From Betaproteobacteria bacterium (GTDB taxonomy: Bacteria; Pseudomonadota; Gammaproteobacteria; Burkholderiales; Rhodocyclaceae), in the NCBI GenBank assembly GCA_009779265.1, contig WREP01000009.1, positions 1 to 64,000 on the forward strand: DNA of 64,000 nucleotides, read 5' to 3'. Every line of letters starts with the position of its first letter. Within the stretch, counting starts at the first letter, position 1. The notes beneath the pieces were generated by a model, which was not told where the DNA came from, did not search any database, and saw only the letters and a program-made list of their open reading frames with translations. Below are positions 51,674-63,300 of this stretch, piece by piece. The position numbers and the translations under genes were made by a program.

Positions 51674-52543
51674 GTGACAAACAAAATATCAATTCGATTT
51701 TTCGACGACAGCGAAGTGCGCGCCGTTTGGGATGATAAGGGCTCCAAGTGGTGGTTTTCGGTTGTCGATGTTGTCGGCGTGTTGAGCCAGAGCGCAGATT
51801 CGAGAAATTACTGGTATGTCCTAAAAAACCGTCTGAAAAAATCTGGAAGCGAAGTCCTTACAAATTGTAAGGGGTTCAAACTCATGGCGACAGACGGCAA
51901 GCGCAGATTGACAGATTGCCTGGACAATGATGGGGTTATTATTCTTGCCAAAGAATTCCCTTCCAAAAAAGCAAACCGCTTCATCGAATGGTTCACATAC
52001 AGCGACGAGACAATCGACGGCAAGAGCAAGTCGAAGGCTTACGCTCTTTTCGACAGCACCCTGCTCGACACGATAGAGGTTGGCACAGCCAAAGGGTTAC
52101 AGCAGATTCACGGCTACCTGTTCGGCGGGCTTTATGATTTTTCCGGTCAAATCAGGACGCTCAATATCGCAAAGGGTGGCTTTCAGTTCGCTATGGCGCT
52201 GCACCTGCCGGGAGCGCTGAAAACCATCGAGCAAATGCCGGAAAATACTTTTGAAGAAATCGCGGACAAGTATGTGGAGATGAACGTTGCCCATCCATTC
52301 ATGGAGGGTAACGGCAGAAGCATGCGCATCTGGCTTGACATGATGCTGAAAAGAAACCTGAAACGGTGCGTCGATTGGAGCAGGATCAACAAAAAAGACT
52401 ATCTGAACGCTATGGAAAAAAGCGTCGTAAACTCCACGCTGATAAAAACTCTGCTCTTATCCGCATTGACAGACAAGATAAATGACCGCGAAATGTTCAT
52501 GAAGGGCGTGGATTATTCCTATTACTACGAGCAGGAAGATTGA
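51674..52543 (+). CDS. BRO-N/Fic domain fusion protein
   Basis: A 289-residue protein. The N-terminal 110 residues resemble the BRO-N/antirepressor domain of phages ([45 protein letters not shown]). The rest is a Fic domain with the complete active motif [14 protein letters not shown] near 215, preceded by [17 protein letters not shown]. Fic enzymes transfer AMP or related groups to protein hydroxyls. No separate antitoxin is adjacent. It starts with GTG and its stop sits where truB should follow rbfA. AT-rich codon use marks it as acquired. Confidence 0.75.
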   Translation: MTNKISIRFFDDSEVRAVWDDKGSKWWFSVVDVVGVLSQSADSRNYWYVLKNRLKKSGSEVLTNCKGFKLMATDGKRRLTDCLDNDGVIILAKEFPSKKANRFIEWFTYSDETIDGKSKSKAYALFDSTLLDTIEVGTAKGLQQIHGYLFGGLYDFSGQIRTLNIAKGGFQFAMALHLPGALKTIEQMPENTFEEIADKYVEMNVAHPFMEGNGRSMRIWLDMMLKRNLKRCVDWSRINKKDYLNAMEKSVVNSTLIKTLLLSALTDKINDREMFMKGVDYSYYYEQED

Positions 52544-52575
52544 CCTTGATCCTGCGGCCTGCTTTGAAATCCCAA

Positions 52576-53478
52576 GTGAAACGCACCTGGCGACGGGTCG
52601 ATGGCGTATTGTTGCTCGACAAGCCGCTCGGCCTGACATCCAACGACGCATTACAAAAGGCGCGGCGGCTGTTTTCGGCGGCCAAGGGCGGCCATACCGG
52701 CACCCTCGATCCGGCGGCGAGCGGCCTTTTGCCTTTGTGTTTCGGCGAAGCGACGAAGTTTTCCGCCGATCTGCTCAACGCCGACAAAACCTACGAGGCC
52801 GTGCTGCAACTGGGCGTCACCACCGATTCCGGCGACGCCGAGGGGCAGGTTGTGGCGACGATGCCGGTGGCGGTCGATGAAGCGGCGGTTCGGCAAGCGT
52901 TGCCGCAATTCATGGGTGACATCCAACAGATTCCGCCCATGCACTCGGCGCTCAAGCGCCAGGGCCGGCCGCTTTACGAGTTGGCTCGGCAAGGCATCGA
53001 GGTCGAGCGCGCGCCACGGGCGGTCAGCATCCACGCGCTGGAATTGCTTGATCTGAGCGGCGACCGCCTGAGTTTGCGCGTGCGTTGCAGCAAGGGCACC
53101 TATATCCGCGCTCTGGCCGCCGACCTCGGCCGGGCGCTCGGCTGCGGCGCCCATTTGGCGGCCTTGCGGCGAACCGCCGTCGGCGATCTCGACCTTGCCG
53201 ATGCGATTCCCCTGGCCGAACTGACGGTGCTGGACGAGGCCGGGCGCGCCGCTTGCCTGCGGCCCGTCGATGCCCTGCTGCAATCCTTGCCGCGCCTCGA
53301 TCTCGCCGGGCAGGCGGCGCTACGCTTTGGTCACGGCAATCCGGTCGATCTGCCGTCCGGCCTGGCTGGCGCCATCCGCGTTTATGCCGATGGCCGCCTG
53401 ATCGGCGTTGGCGAGCCGGCGGCCGATGGTCGCCTGTGGCCGAAACGTCTGGTGCAACCGGCGGAATTAACGGTATAA
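52576..53478 (+). CDS. truB: tRNA pseudouridine-55 synthase
   Basis: A 300-residue enzyme making pseudouridine 55 in tRNA. Catalytic GHTGTLDPAASGLLP lies near residue 40; others are KTYEAVLQLGVTTDSGD, QIPPMHSALKRQGRPLYELAR and CSKGTYIRALAADLG. GTG at 52576 (VKRTWRRVDGVLLLDKP) is chosen because the extra N-terminal codons from 52540 overlap the fic stop and are unlike the family. Confidence 0.93.
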   Translation: MKRTWRRVDGVLLLDKPLGLTSNDALQKARRLFSAAKGGHTGTLDPAASGLLPLCFGEATKFSADLLNADKTYEAVLQLGVTTDSGDAEGQVVATMPVAVDEAAVRQALPQFMGDIQQIPPMHSALKRQGRPLYELARQGIEVERAPRAVSIHALELLDLSGDRLSLRVRCSKGTYIRALAADLGRALGCGAHLAALRRTAVGDLDLADAIPLAELTVLDEAGRAACLRPVDALLQSLPRLDLAGQAALRFGHGNPVDLPSGLAGAIRVYADGRLIGVGEPAADGRLWPKRLVQPAELTV

Positions 53479-53571
53479 TTTCAAGTTCCGTCGCCAACGG
53501 AAAAGACTTCAACCTTGGCGCTTGCTCTATCAAACCGGGGCGGCGTCGTAACCATGAAAGAGGGTTTTGAA

Positions 53572-53841
53572 ATGGCATTCACCACCGAAATGAAGGCCGG
53601 CATCGTTGCCGAATATCAACGCGCCAAGGGCGATACCGGTTCCCCGGAAGTGCAGATCGCGCTGCTGACCGCCCGCATCAACGATCTGACGCCGCACTTC
53701 AAGGAGCACAAGAAGGATCACCATTCCCGCCGCGGCCTGCTGCGCCTGGTCTCCCAGCGCCGCAAGTTGCAGGAATACCTGAAGCGCAAGGATGTCGATT
53801 CGTATCGCACCCTGATTGCCAAACTCGGCCTGCGCAAATAA
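53572..53841 (+). CDS. rpsO: Ribosomal protein S15
   Basis: An 89-residue 30S protein binding 16S rRNA helices: [24 protein letters not shown] and [22 protein letters not shown]. The start at 53572 has AGAGG upstream and gives the exact family length. Confidence 0.96.
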   Translation: MAFTTEMKAGIVAEYQRAKGDTGSPEVQIALLTARINDLTPHFKEHKKDHHSRRGLLRLVSQRRKLQEYLKRKDVDSYRTLIAKLGLRK

Positions 53842-53863
53842 GCGAGGCTATCACCCCGAAATG

Positions 53864-53893
53864 AGCGGCCCGGAAACACCCCGGCCGCTTTTT
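53864..53893 (+). terminator. Terminator-like hairpin between rpsO and pnp
   Basis: AGCGGCC/GGCCGCT with a 12-base loop is followed by TTTTTCG. In E. coli the rpsO-pnp junction has a comparable partial terminator and RNase III region. Confidence 0.65.
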
Positions 53894-53948
53894 CGTTTTG
53901 GCACAATGTGCCGCCAAGTTGTTGTTGTGTTGAGAGAGAAAGGAAATC

Positions 53949-56075
<2,127 letters not shown>

Positions 56076-56092
56076 GCGTCGGCTATTCCGAA

Positions 56093-56126
56093 AAAACAAA
56101 GGGCGCCGCGAGGCGCCCTTTGTTTT
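56093..56126. terminator. Bidirectional terminator between pnp and dksA
   Basis: AAAACAAAGGGCGCC and GGCGCCCTTTGTTTT form a 15-bp stem with a 4-base loop and T runs on both strands. It separates convergent pnp (+) and dksA (-). Confidence 0.85.
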
Positions 56127-56147
56127 GGCTGACCGACTAAACGCGGC

Positions 56148-56573
56148 TTACTTGGCCATCTGCTTTTCCTTCATCTCGTCCAGCGTCTTGCAGTCGATGC
56201 ACAGGGTCGCCGTCGGCCGCGCCTCCAGGCGCTTGATGCCGATCTCGACGCCGCACTTGGTGCAGAAACCGTAATCGCCGCTCTCGATGCTGGCCAGGGT
56301 TTCGTCGATCTTCTTGATCAACTTGCGCTCGCGGTCGCGGTTGCGCAACTCGATGGCGATGTCCGTTTCCTGGCTGGCGCGGTCGTTCGGGTCGGCAAAG
56401 ACCGTTGCCTCATCCTGCATCGTGTGCACGGTGCGGTCGATGTCCTCGCTCAACTCCTTCTTGAGGGTTTCGAGGATCTTGCGGAAATGCGCGAGCTGCT
56501 TCGCACTCATGTAGCTCTCGCCCGGTTTGGTTTCATACGGTGCAAACTGTTTGTGGAGCAATTCTTCAGCCAT
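56148..56573 (-). CDS. dksA: RNA polymerase-binding transcription factor DksA
   Basis: A 141-residue coiled-coil factor that enters the polymerase secondary channel and works with ppGpp. The coil tip carries FADPNDRASQE with the DxxDxA-type acidic residues, and the zinc finger is CTKCGVEIG...CIDCK. Length and motifs are standard. Confidence 0.95.
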   Translation of the reverse strand: MAEELLHKQFAPYETKPGESYMSAKQLAHFRKILETLKKELSEDIDRTVHTMQDEATVFADPNDRASQETDIAIELRNRDRERKLIKKIDETLASIESGDYGFCTKCGVEIGIKRLEARPTATLCIDCKTLDEMKEKQMAK

Positions 56574-56713
56574 CTTCCTAGAGCATCCGGTAACGAGAAA
56601 AACGATTAAATATCAGAAAGGGGCAGGAGAGGCAAGGAATGTTTGTTTTTTGACCCGGAACCCCGATCTGGCCTGGCTTTCCACCAAGTGCTAGAATACG
56701 CACCTTCACGTGT

Positions 56714-56790
56714 CGGGGCGTAGCGCAGCCTGGTAGCGCATCTGCTTTGGGAGCAGAGGGTCGTGAGTTCGAATCCCACCGCCCCGACCA
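56714..56790 (+). tRNA. tRNA-Pro (anticodon TGG)
   Basis: A 77-base cloverleaf from CGGGGCG to CGCCCCGACCA, with D arm GCGC/GCGC, anticodon loop CTTTGGGA holding TGG, T arm GTGAGTTCGAATCCCAC and encoded CCA. A terminator follows directly. Confidence 0.95.
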
Positions 56791-56796
56791 ACAACC

Positions 56797-56818
56797 AAGC
56801 GCCTTTCGGCGCTTTTTT
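56797..56818 (+). terminator. Terminator of tRNA-Pro
   Basis: AAGCGCC-TTTC-GGCGCTT followed by TTTTG, 6 bases past the CCA end. Confidence 0.8.
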
Positions 56819-56865
56819 GTTTTCTGGTTTGCTCCGTAATTCGCTTGCTGCGTTGGTCCGGCGCT

Positions 56866-57756
56866 TCAGTCCGGCAGGTCGGCGGCGTGCAGCAGGAAGA
56901 CGTGCTCGTTGCCGGCGGCGGTGTCGGGCCAAGTGAAGGGTAGTTTGGGGAAGGCGTCTTCCAGCGCCGCCCGGTTGTGACCGATTTCGACTACCAGGAT
57001 GCCTTCCGGGTTGAGGTGGCGCTTGGCTTCGCGCAGGATGATGCGGGTGAAGTCGAGGCCGTCTTCGCCGGAGGCGAGCGCCATGTCCGGCTCGTGCAGG
57101 TATTCCGGCGGCAGGGCGGCGATGGACTCGGCATTGACGTAGGGCGGGTTGGAAATGATCAGGTCGTAGCGCTGGCCGGCGAGTTTGGCGAAGGCGTCGG
57201 AGGCGATCAGCCGGATGCGGTCGTCGAGGCCATAGTCGGCGACATTGCGCGCGGCGACGGCGAGCGCGTCGGGCGACAGGTCGACGGCGTCGACCTCGGC
57301 GTTGGGGAAGGCCAGCGCGGCGAGGATGGCGAGGCAGCCGGAGCCGGTGCACAGGTCGAGGGCGGAGACGACTTCGTCGGGCTGCTCGATCCACGGCGCC
57401 AACTGTTCGCCGAGCAGTTCGGCGATGAAGGAGCGCGGCACGATGACGCGCTCGTCGACATAAAAGCGGTGTTCGCCGAGCCAAGCCTCGCCGGTCAGAT
57501 AGGCGGCCGGCAGGCGTTCCTGGCAGCGCCGCTGGTAGATGTCGAGCAGGGCTTCGCGTTCATGCGCCAGGAGGCGGGCGTCGAGAAAGGGTTCGAGGCG
57601 GTCGAGCGGCAGGTTCAGGGTGTGCAGCGTCAGGTAGACCGCTTCGTCCCAGGCATTGTCGCTGCCGTGGCCGAAGAACAGGTCGGCGGCGCCGAAGCGG
57701 CTGACGGCGTAGCGGATGTAATCGCGGATGGTGTGCAGGTGGGCGGAGGCGGTCAT
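56866..57756 (-). CDS. prmB: Ribosomal protein L3 glutamine methyltransferase
   Basis: A 296-residue SAM-dependent enzyme methylating a glutamine of L3. The SAM motif is LDLCTGSGCLAILAA and the catalytic motif SNPPYVNAES. The N-terminal HGSDNAWDEAVYLTLHTLNL separates PrmB from PrmC, which methylates release factors. The 3' end lies near the tRNA-Pro terminator. Confidence 0.93.
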   Translation of the reverse strand: MTASAHLHTIRDYIRYAVSRFGAADLFFGHGSDNAWDEAVYLTLHTLNLPLDRLEPFLDARLLAHEREALLDIYQRRCQERLPAAYLTGEAWLGEHRFYVDERVIVPRSFIAELLGEQLAPWIEQPDEVVSALDLCTGSGCLAILAALAFPNAEVDAVDLSPDALAVAARNVADYGLDDRIRLIASDAFAKLAGQRYDLIISNPPYVNAESIAALPPEYLHEPDMALASGEDGLDFTRIILREAKRHLNPEGILVVEIGHNRAALEDAFPKLPFTWPDTAAGNEHVFLLHAADLPD

Positions 57757-57838
57757 GGGGGTTTGGGTTGATTCGTTATTGGAGGGCCGAAAGAGTACGG
57801 CTGCTCAAGGCGCGTAGCGGCACTGAGCGCCTTGCTCT

Positions 57839-58507
57839 CTAGTCCATACCAAGATCATCGACGAAATGACTGTCTGGCTGGATTTTTTCAATCGGAACGC
57901 CAAGCTGCATGGATGTTATCTGAATGACTTTCTGCAACACATAGTCGCGAGTCCACTCCTCTGGGTTCTTGACACGAGTGTATGGAACAAGCGAAGCAAT
58001 CGTAGTCAAGTTTTTGGGAATCAAATCGCTTAATTTTTCTATGGCAATCAAGGCGGCGAGAAAAAATAAAATGATCGCAGAAACCAGCCACCATCTGGAA
58101 GCGCCTGCTAAAACCGCCAGAGTCAAACCGCTCACCGGTATGCCAATCAGTAATGGGTAGGCGATGCTTTTCCTGCACTCAAGGCTGGGAAGCTGGCTGG
58201 CGTCGATGGCTTTCCCCAGTTCAAGCCATTGCCGTCTGATGTTGCGACCCAGAAAATTCCGGATCGGGGTATCCGGGCGCACGTCTTTGCGCAACGCACC
58301 GAACTGTCGAACAAGCGCCGACCGTATTCGATAGAAACCTGCTTGCGACAGGCAGTGCCCTCTTGCTCCGCTCACGTTTCCAAGGCGACCGATGACATAG
58401 TCCGCCACGGCCCGTGGGGTAACAAGCTCTGCGGCATCGGCATCGTCGATGCTTATCCCGAACTCGTCTTCGAACGCCAGCACAAGTTCAATACTGTCGA
58501 GGCCCAT
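57839..58507 (-). CDS. Membrane protein with ACP halves at both ends
   Basis: A 222-residue protein. The N-terminus starts inside an acyl carrier protein at the phosphopantetheine site (GLDSIELVLAFEDEFGI) and continues through ACP helices II-III (TPRAVADYVIGRLG). A basic middle leads to two hydrophobic helices (IAYPLLIGIPVSGLTLAVLAG, WWLVSAIILFFLAALIAI). The C-terminus resembles ACP helix I and its loop (VLQKVIQITSMQLGV, DSHFVDDLGMD), then stops where the modified Ser would be. An in-frame TGA lies 9 bases before the ATG, so no N-terminal helix I can be added. It may be a permuted ACP or a recombined remnant of a longer gene. Confidence 0.6.
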   Translation of the reverse strand: MGLDSIELVLAFEDEFGISIDDADAAELVTPRAVADYVIGRLGNVSGARGHCLSQAGFYRIRSALVRQFGALRKDVRPDTPIRNFLGRNIRRQWLELGKAIDASQLPSLECRKSIAYPLLIGIPVSGLTLAVLAGASRWWLVSAIILFFLAALIAIEKLSDLIPKNLTTIASLVPYTRVKNPEEWTRDYVLQKVIQITSMQLGVPIEKIQPDSHFVDDLGMD

Positions 58508-58530
58508 GGCGTGACTTCAAACCGTGGCTA

Positions 58531-59709
58531 TTACTCATCCTGATCCGGCAGACTGAGGCTGAGTTCCTTGAACGATATGCCGCCTGAGCTGGTGGCGTCG
58601 AAGTCGAGGATGGCGTCGGGCGCCTTTTCTTTCTTGCCGGTGCTGCCATCTGGCTCGGCGTTGTTGATGAGCCACGACAGGTTGGTCGGCGAATCGGCGT
58701 TGGCCAGCGCCTCGTCGAGGGTGATGACGTTTTCGCGGTAGAGCCTGAACAAATCCTGCTCGAAGGTTTGCGAGCCGGGGGCCAGGGATTGTTCCATCGC
58801 GTCCTTGATCGACTGGACTTCGCCGCGCTCGATCAAATCGCCGATGTGGCGGGTGTTGAGCATGATTTCGCAGGTTGGCGTGCGCGTGCCGTCCGGGGTT
58901 TTGACCAGGCGCTGCGAGATGATGGCGCGCAGCGCCACCGACAGGTCGAGGAAGAGCGCCGGCCGGTTCTCCGGCGGGAAGAAGCTGATGATGCGGTTGA
59001 GCGCGTGGTAGGAGTTGTTGGCGTGCAGCGTGGCCAGGCAAAGGTGGCCGGTTTGGGCGTAGGCGATGGTTGCCTGCATGGTTTCCTTGTCGCGGACTTC
59101 GCCGATCAGGATGCAGTCGGGCGCCTGGCGCATGGCGTTTTTCAGCGCCACCTGCCAGTTTTCGGTGTCCAGACCGATTTCGCGCTGGTTGACGATGGAC
59201 TTCTTGTGTTTGAAGAGGAATTCGATCGGATCCTCGACCGTCAGAATGTGGCCCGAGCGGAAGGTGTTGCGGTGATCGAGCATGGAGGCGATGGTCGTCG
59301 ATTTGCCCGAGCCGGTGGCGCCGACGATCAGGATCAGGCCGCGCTTTTCCATGATCAGTTCGGTGAGTATCGGCGGCAGGCCGAGTTCTTTCAATTGCGG
59401 GATATCGCGGTGGACGTAGCGGATCACGATGCCGGTCGAGCCGCGCTGGCGGAAGATGTTGACGCGGAAATTGCCGACCGAGGGGATGCCGAAGGAGAGA
59501 TTCATCTCCCAGGTCGTCTCGAAAATCTTGACCTGTTCCGGCGACATCAGCTCGTAGGCGATCTGGTTGATCATGTCGGGCATCATCACCTGCTGGTTCA
59601 CCGGCATGGCGTTGCCCTCGATCTTGATGTGGATCGGGGCGCCGGCGGTGATGAAAATGTCCGATGCCTGTTTTTCCGACATCAGTTGAAAGAGTTTGTC
59701 GAGGATCAT
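58531..59709 (-). CDS. pilU: Type IV pilus retraction ATPase PilU
   Basis: A 392-residue hexameric motor ATPase with Walker A VGATGSGKST near residue 130, the Asp box TVEDPIEFLFKHKKS, Walker B CILIGEVRD and the His box AQTGHLCLATLHANNS. The C-terminal tail and NRPALFLDLSVALRAI favour PilU over PilT. pilT is usually adjacent but is not in this window, although the deaminase gene lies at its 5' side. Confidence 0.88.
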   Translation of the reverse strand: MILDKLFQLMSEKQASDIFITAGAPIHIKIEGNAMPVNQQVMMPDMINQIAYELMSPEQVKIFETTWEMNLSFGIPSVGNFRVNIFRQRGSTGIVIRYVHRDIPQLKELGLPPILTELIMEKRGLILIVGATGSGKSTTIASMLDHRNTFRSGHILTVEDPIEFLFKHKKSIVNQREIGLDTENWQVALKNAMRQAPDCILIGEVRDKETMQATIAYAQTGHLCLATLHANNSYHALNRIISFFPPENRPALFLDLSVALRAIISQRLVKTPDGTRTPTCEIMLNTRHIGDLIERGEVQSIKDAMEQSLAPGSQTFEQDLFRLYRENVITLDEALANADSPTNLSWLINNAEPDGSTGKKEKAPDAILDFDATSSGGISFKELSLSLPDQDE

Positions 59710-59791
59710 GGCGCGACTTTCGTGGCGGCGGCGTGGATGAAAGGCGGATTATCGCCGAAAACGGGGCGTTTGCCCGGTGCGGGCAGTTTTC

Positions 59792-60265
59792 TCAGTAAGG
59801 CGTGCGGCACGGATTCTTGGCCCAGACGCGCATCGGCTCCAGCGCTCCGGGCAGCGGACGGTGTTCCATGACGATGCTGCGCTCGCCGCCGGCGCGGGCC
59901 AGTTCGTCGTAGAGCGTGTCGTCGGGGAAGCCGATGGCGGCGGCGTCGGCGCGGCTGTTGGCGAAAACGATGCGGGTGATGCGCGCCCAGTAGGCGGCCG
60001 AGAGGCACATTGGGCAGGGTTCGCTGGAAGCGTAGAGGACGGCGCCGGGCAGGTGGAAGGAACCGGCGGCGGTGCAAGCGGCGCGGATGGCGCCGATTTC
60101 GGCATGGGCGGTGGGATCTTGGCCGGCGACCACGCGATTCCAGGCTTCGCCGAGAATTTTCCCGTCGCGCACGATGACGGCGCCGAAGGGGCCGCCGTCG
60201 CCGTGACCGCTGCCGGTGCGCGCCAGTTCGACGGCGCGGGCGAGAAAGTGAGCATCCGGATCCAT
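59792..60265 (-). CDS. Nucleoside deaminase (CDA/guanine deaminase-like)
   Basis: A 157-residue zinc deaminase. The active site is PTAHAEIGAIRAA (HAE) and SSEPCPMCLSAAYWA (PCxxC). GPFGAVIVRDGKILGEAWN is shared by guanine deaminases and TadA. The C-terminal DDTLYDELARAGGERSI resembles the GuaD group more than tRNA deaminases, but the substrate is not certain. It is divergent from smc. Confidence 0.82.
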   Translation of the reverse strand: MDPDAHFLARAVELARTGSGHGDGGPFGAVIVRDGKILGEAWNRVVAGQDPTAHAEIGAIRAACTAAGSFHLPGAVLYASSEPCPMCLSAAYWARITRIVFANSRADAAAIGFPDDTLYDELARAGGERSIVMEHRPLPGALEPMRVWAKNPCRTPY

Positions 60266-60353
60266 GATCTGCCTGCCGCAAGGTCTGCCGATGTGTCGAT
60301 GCTATCATACGGCCCCCGACATGGCGGTCTTTCCCGACCCGCTGCAAGCAAGC

Positions 60354-63300
60354 ATGCGTCTGACCAAACTTAAACTCGCCGGCTTCAAGTCCTTTGTCGA
60401 TCCGACCGTCGTTGTCCTGCCCGGGCAACTGGTTGGCGTCGTCGGCCCCAACGGCTGCGGCAAATCCAACATCATGGACGCCGTGCGCTGGGTGTTGGGC
60501 GAGTCCAAGGCTTCGGAACTGCGCGGCGAGTCGATGCAGGATGTCATCTTCAACGGCTCGACCCAGCGCAAGCCGGTGTCGCGCGCCTCGGTCGAACTGA
60601 TTTTTGACAACACGCTCGGCCGCGCTCTCGGCCAGTGGTCGCAGTATGCCGAACTGTCGGTCAAGCGCGTGCTGACGCGGCAGGGCCAGTCGGACTACTT
60701 CATCAACAATCTGAAAGTCCGGCGCAAGGACATCACCGATCTGTTCCTCGGCACGGGTCTGGGGCCGCGCGCCTACGCCATCATCGGCCAGGGCATGATC
60801 TCGCGCATCATCGAGGCCCGCCCCGACGACCTGCGCGTCTTTCTCGAAGAAGCCGCCGGCGTCACCCGCTACAAGGAGCGGCGCAAGGAAACCCAGGGCC
60901 GGCTGGAGGACACCCGCGAGAACCTGTTGCGCGTCGAGGACATCCGCGAGGAACTGGCGCACCAGATGGCGCATCTGGAAGCGCAGGCCGAGGTGGCGCG
61001 CCGCTATCACGACCTGAACAAGCAACTGACGCAGCGCCAGCAATTGCTGTGGCTCCTGCGGCGGCGCGAGGCCGAGGGCGAGCGCCAGCGTCTGGCGCTC
61101 GATGTCGAGCGCGCCGCCACCGAACTGGAAGCGCAGAACGCCGCCCTGCGCGACACCGAGGCGCGCGCCGAGGAAAGTCGGGAGACGCATTTCGCCGCTG
61201 GCGACGCGCTGCATCAGGCGCAAAGCGAGATGTACGCGGCCAATAGCGAAGTCGCCCGGCTGGAAGCGGAAATCCGCCATCGCCGCGAATCGCGCAGCCA
61301 GCTCGAAGCGCGGCTGGTGCACCTGGAAGACGAACTGAAACACTGGACGCAAACCGCCGAAACGCTCGGCGAGGAACGCGAGGAGTGGGAGGAAACGCAG
61401 GAAAACACCCGCCTGCGCGTCGCCGAGGCCGATGAGCGCCTGCGCCAGCAGATGAATATCGCGCCGCAGGTCGAGGAAGATCACGCCCAGGCGCAGGAAG
61501 AATTGCAGCGCCTGCGGACGCGCACGGCCAACGGCGAACAGAAGCTGGAAGTTGAGTTGACGCACAAGGCCCATGCCCAGCGCGCCTTGCAGGCCATCGT
61601 TCTGCGCCGCGAGCGGCTGGCCGACGAAAGCCTGGGCGAAGCGCCGGACGGGGAGGCGCTGGCCGGCAAGGAAGAAGAACTGGAATTGCTGCGCGAGGAA
61701 CTGGCCGGCGACCAGGATCACCTGCGCCAGTTGCAGGAAGAATTGCCGCAACAAGAAGCGCGGCGCAAGGCCGCGCAGGGCGAGTTGCAGCGCCTCGAAC
61801 GCGAACTGGCCGCTGGCGAGGCGCGGCGGGCGGCGCTGGCGCAGATGCAGGCCAAGGCCGAGGGCAGCGGCAAGCTGCCGGAATGGCTGCGCCGTCACGA
61901 TCTGGAAAATGCGCCGCCGCTGTGGCGCAAAATCCATGTCGAGGCCGGCTGGGAGGACGCGGTCGAAGCGGTGCTGCGCGAGCGGCTGGCTGCCATTGCC
62001 GCCGCCGATCCGGCGCTGCTTGATGCCTGGCTGCACGACCGGCCAGAAGCGCGCCTGGCGGTGATGCTGGGCGGCTGCGAAATGCCTGAACCGGCGGCCA
62101 ATTCGCTGGCGGCGCGCGTGCGCAGCGACGATCCGGCGGCGCGGGCGGCGCTGGCCGACTGGCTGGGCGCCATCGCCACCGCCGAAACGCTGGCCGAGGG
62201 TCTGGCGCGGCGGGCCGGGCTGGCCCCGGGCGAGGTCATCGTCACGCGCGCTGGCGACCTGCTGACGTGCGCCAGCGTCACCTTCTTCGCGCCCGATCAG
62301 GGCGAGCACGGCCTGCTCGAACGCCAGCGCGAAATCGAGGCGCTGGACGCGGACATCGTCCTGGCCGGTGAACAGGCGGCCAGCCTGCGCGAGCAGCAGG
62401 CGCTGCTCGACGAGCAATGCGCCGACAAGCAGGAGGAAATGGACGAAATCCGCCAGTACGTCGCCGACCGCCAGCAGCGCGTGCATGCCGTGCAACTCGA
62501 GGTGGTCAAATTGACGCAGGCGATGGCTCGCCACGCCGAGCAGAAGGAGCGCCTCGCCGAGCAGTTGGCTGAACTGGCCGAGGAAGAAGAAAGCGAGCGC
62601 GAGCGCGAACTGGCGGCGGACGAGCGCATTGTGGAAATCCGCGACGGTCTGGCGCGCATCCGTGTGCTGGTGGCCGGCGCTCAGGCGCGGCTCGACGAAT
62701 GCGAGCGCGCCGTGCGCGCCGAGCGCGAGAAAAACGCCGATTTCGACCGCGCCTTGCGCGAGGCGCAATTTTCTGCCCGCGAGGCCGACGGCAAGTTGCA
62801 GGACATTTTCGCCCGCCAGGCGCTGGCCGAGCGTGAACTGGCGCGCATCGAGCGCGACCGTGCCGCCTGCGCCGAGCAGGTCGAGGCGGCGCCGGCCGAT
62901 GTCATGGAAGAACAGTTGCAGGCGGCGCTGGCGCTACGCCAGGCAGCGGAACAGAACCTGGCCGGCAAGCGCGACGCGCTGGAAGCGGCGACCCAGGCGC
63001 TGCGGATGCTGGAAGAACAGCGCCTGAAAATCGAACAAAGCCTGGAACCGCTGCGCGAACGCATCGGCGAAGTGAAATTGAAAGAGCAGGCGGCGGCGCT
63101 CAATGCCGAGCAGTTTGCCCAGCAACTGCTGGAAGCCGGCGCCGACGAGGCGGCGCTCGCAGCGGAAGCCGGAGCCGCCCGGCCAGCCGCGCTGCAAGGC
63201 GAAATCACGCGCCTCGGCAATGCCATCGCCGAACTCGGCGCGGTCAATATGGCGGCGCTGCAAGAACTGGAAACGGCCACCGAGCGCAAGGGCTATCTCG

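Noticed and set aside
59706-62768. A 1020-codon ORF opposite smc and pilU
   Set aside because: It is Leu/Arg/Gln-rich antisense of the smc coiled coil with no recognisable motif.
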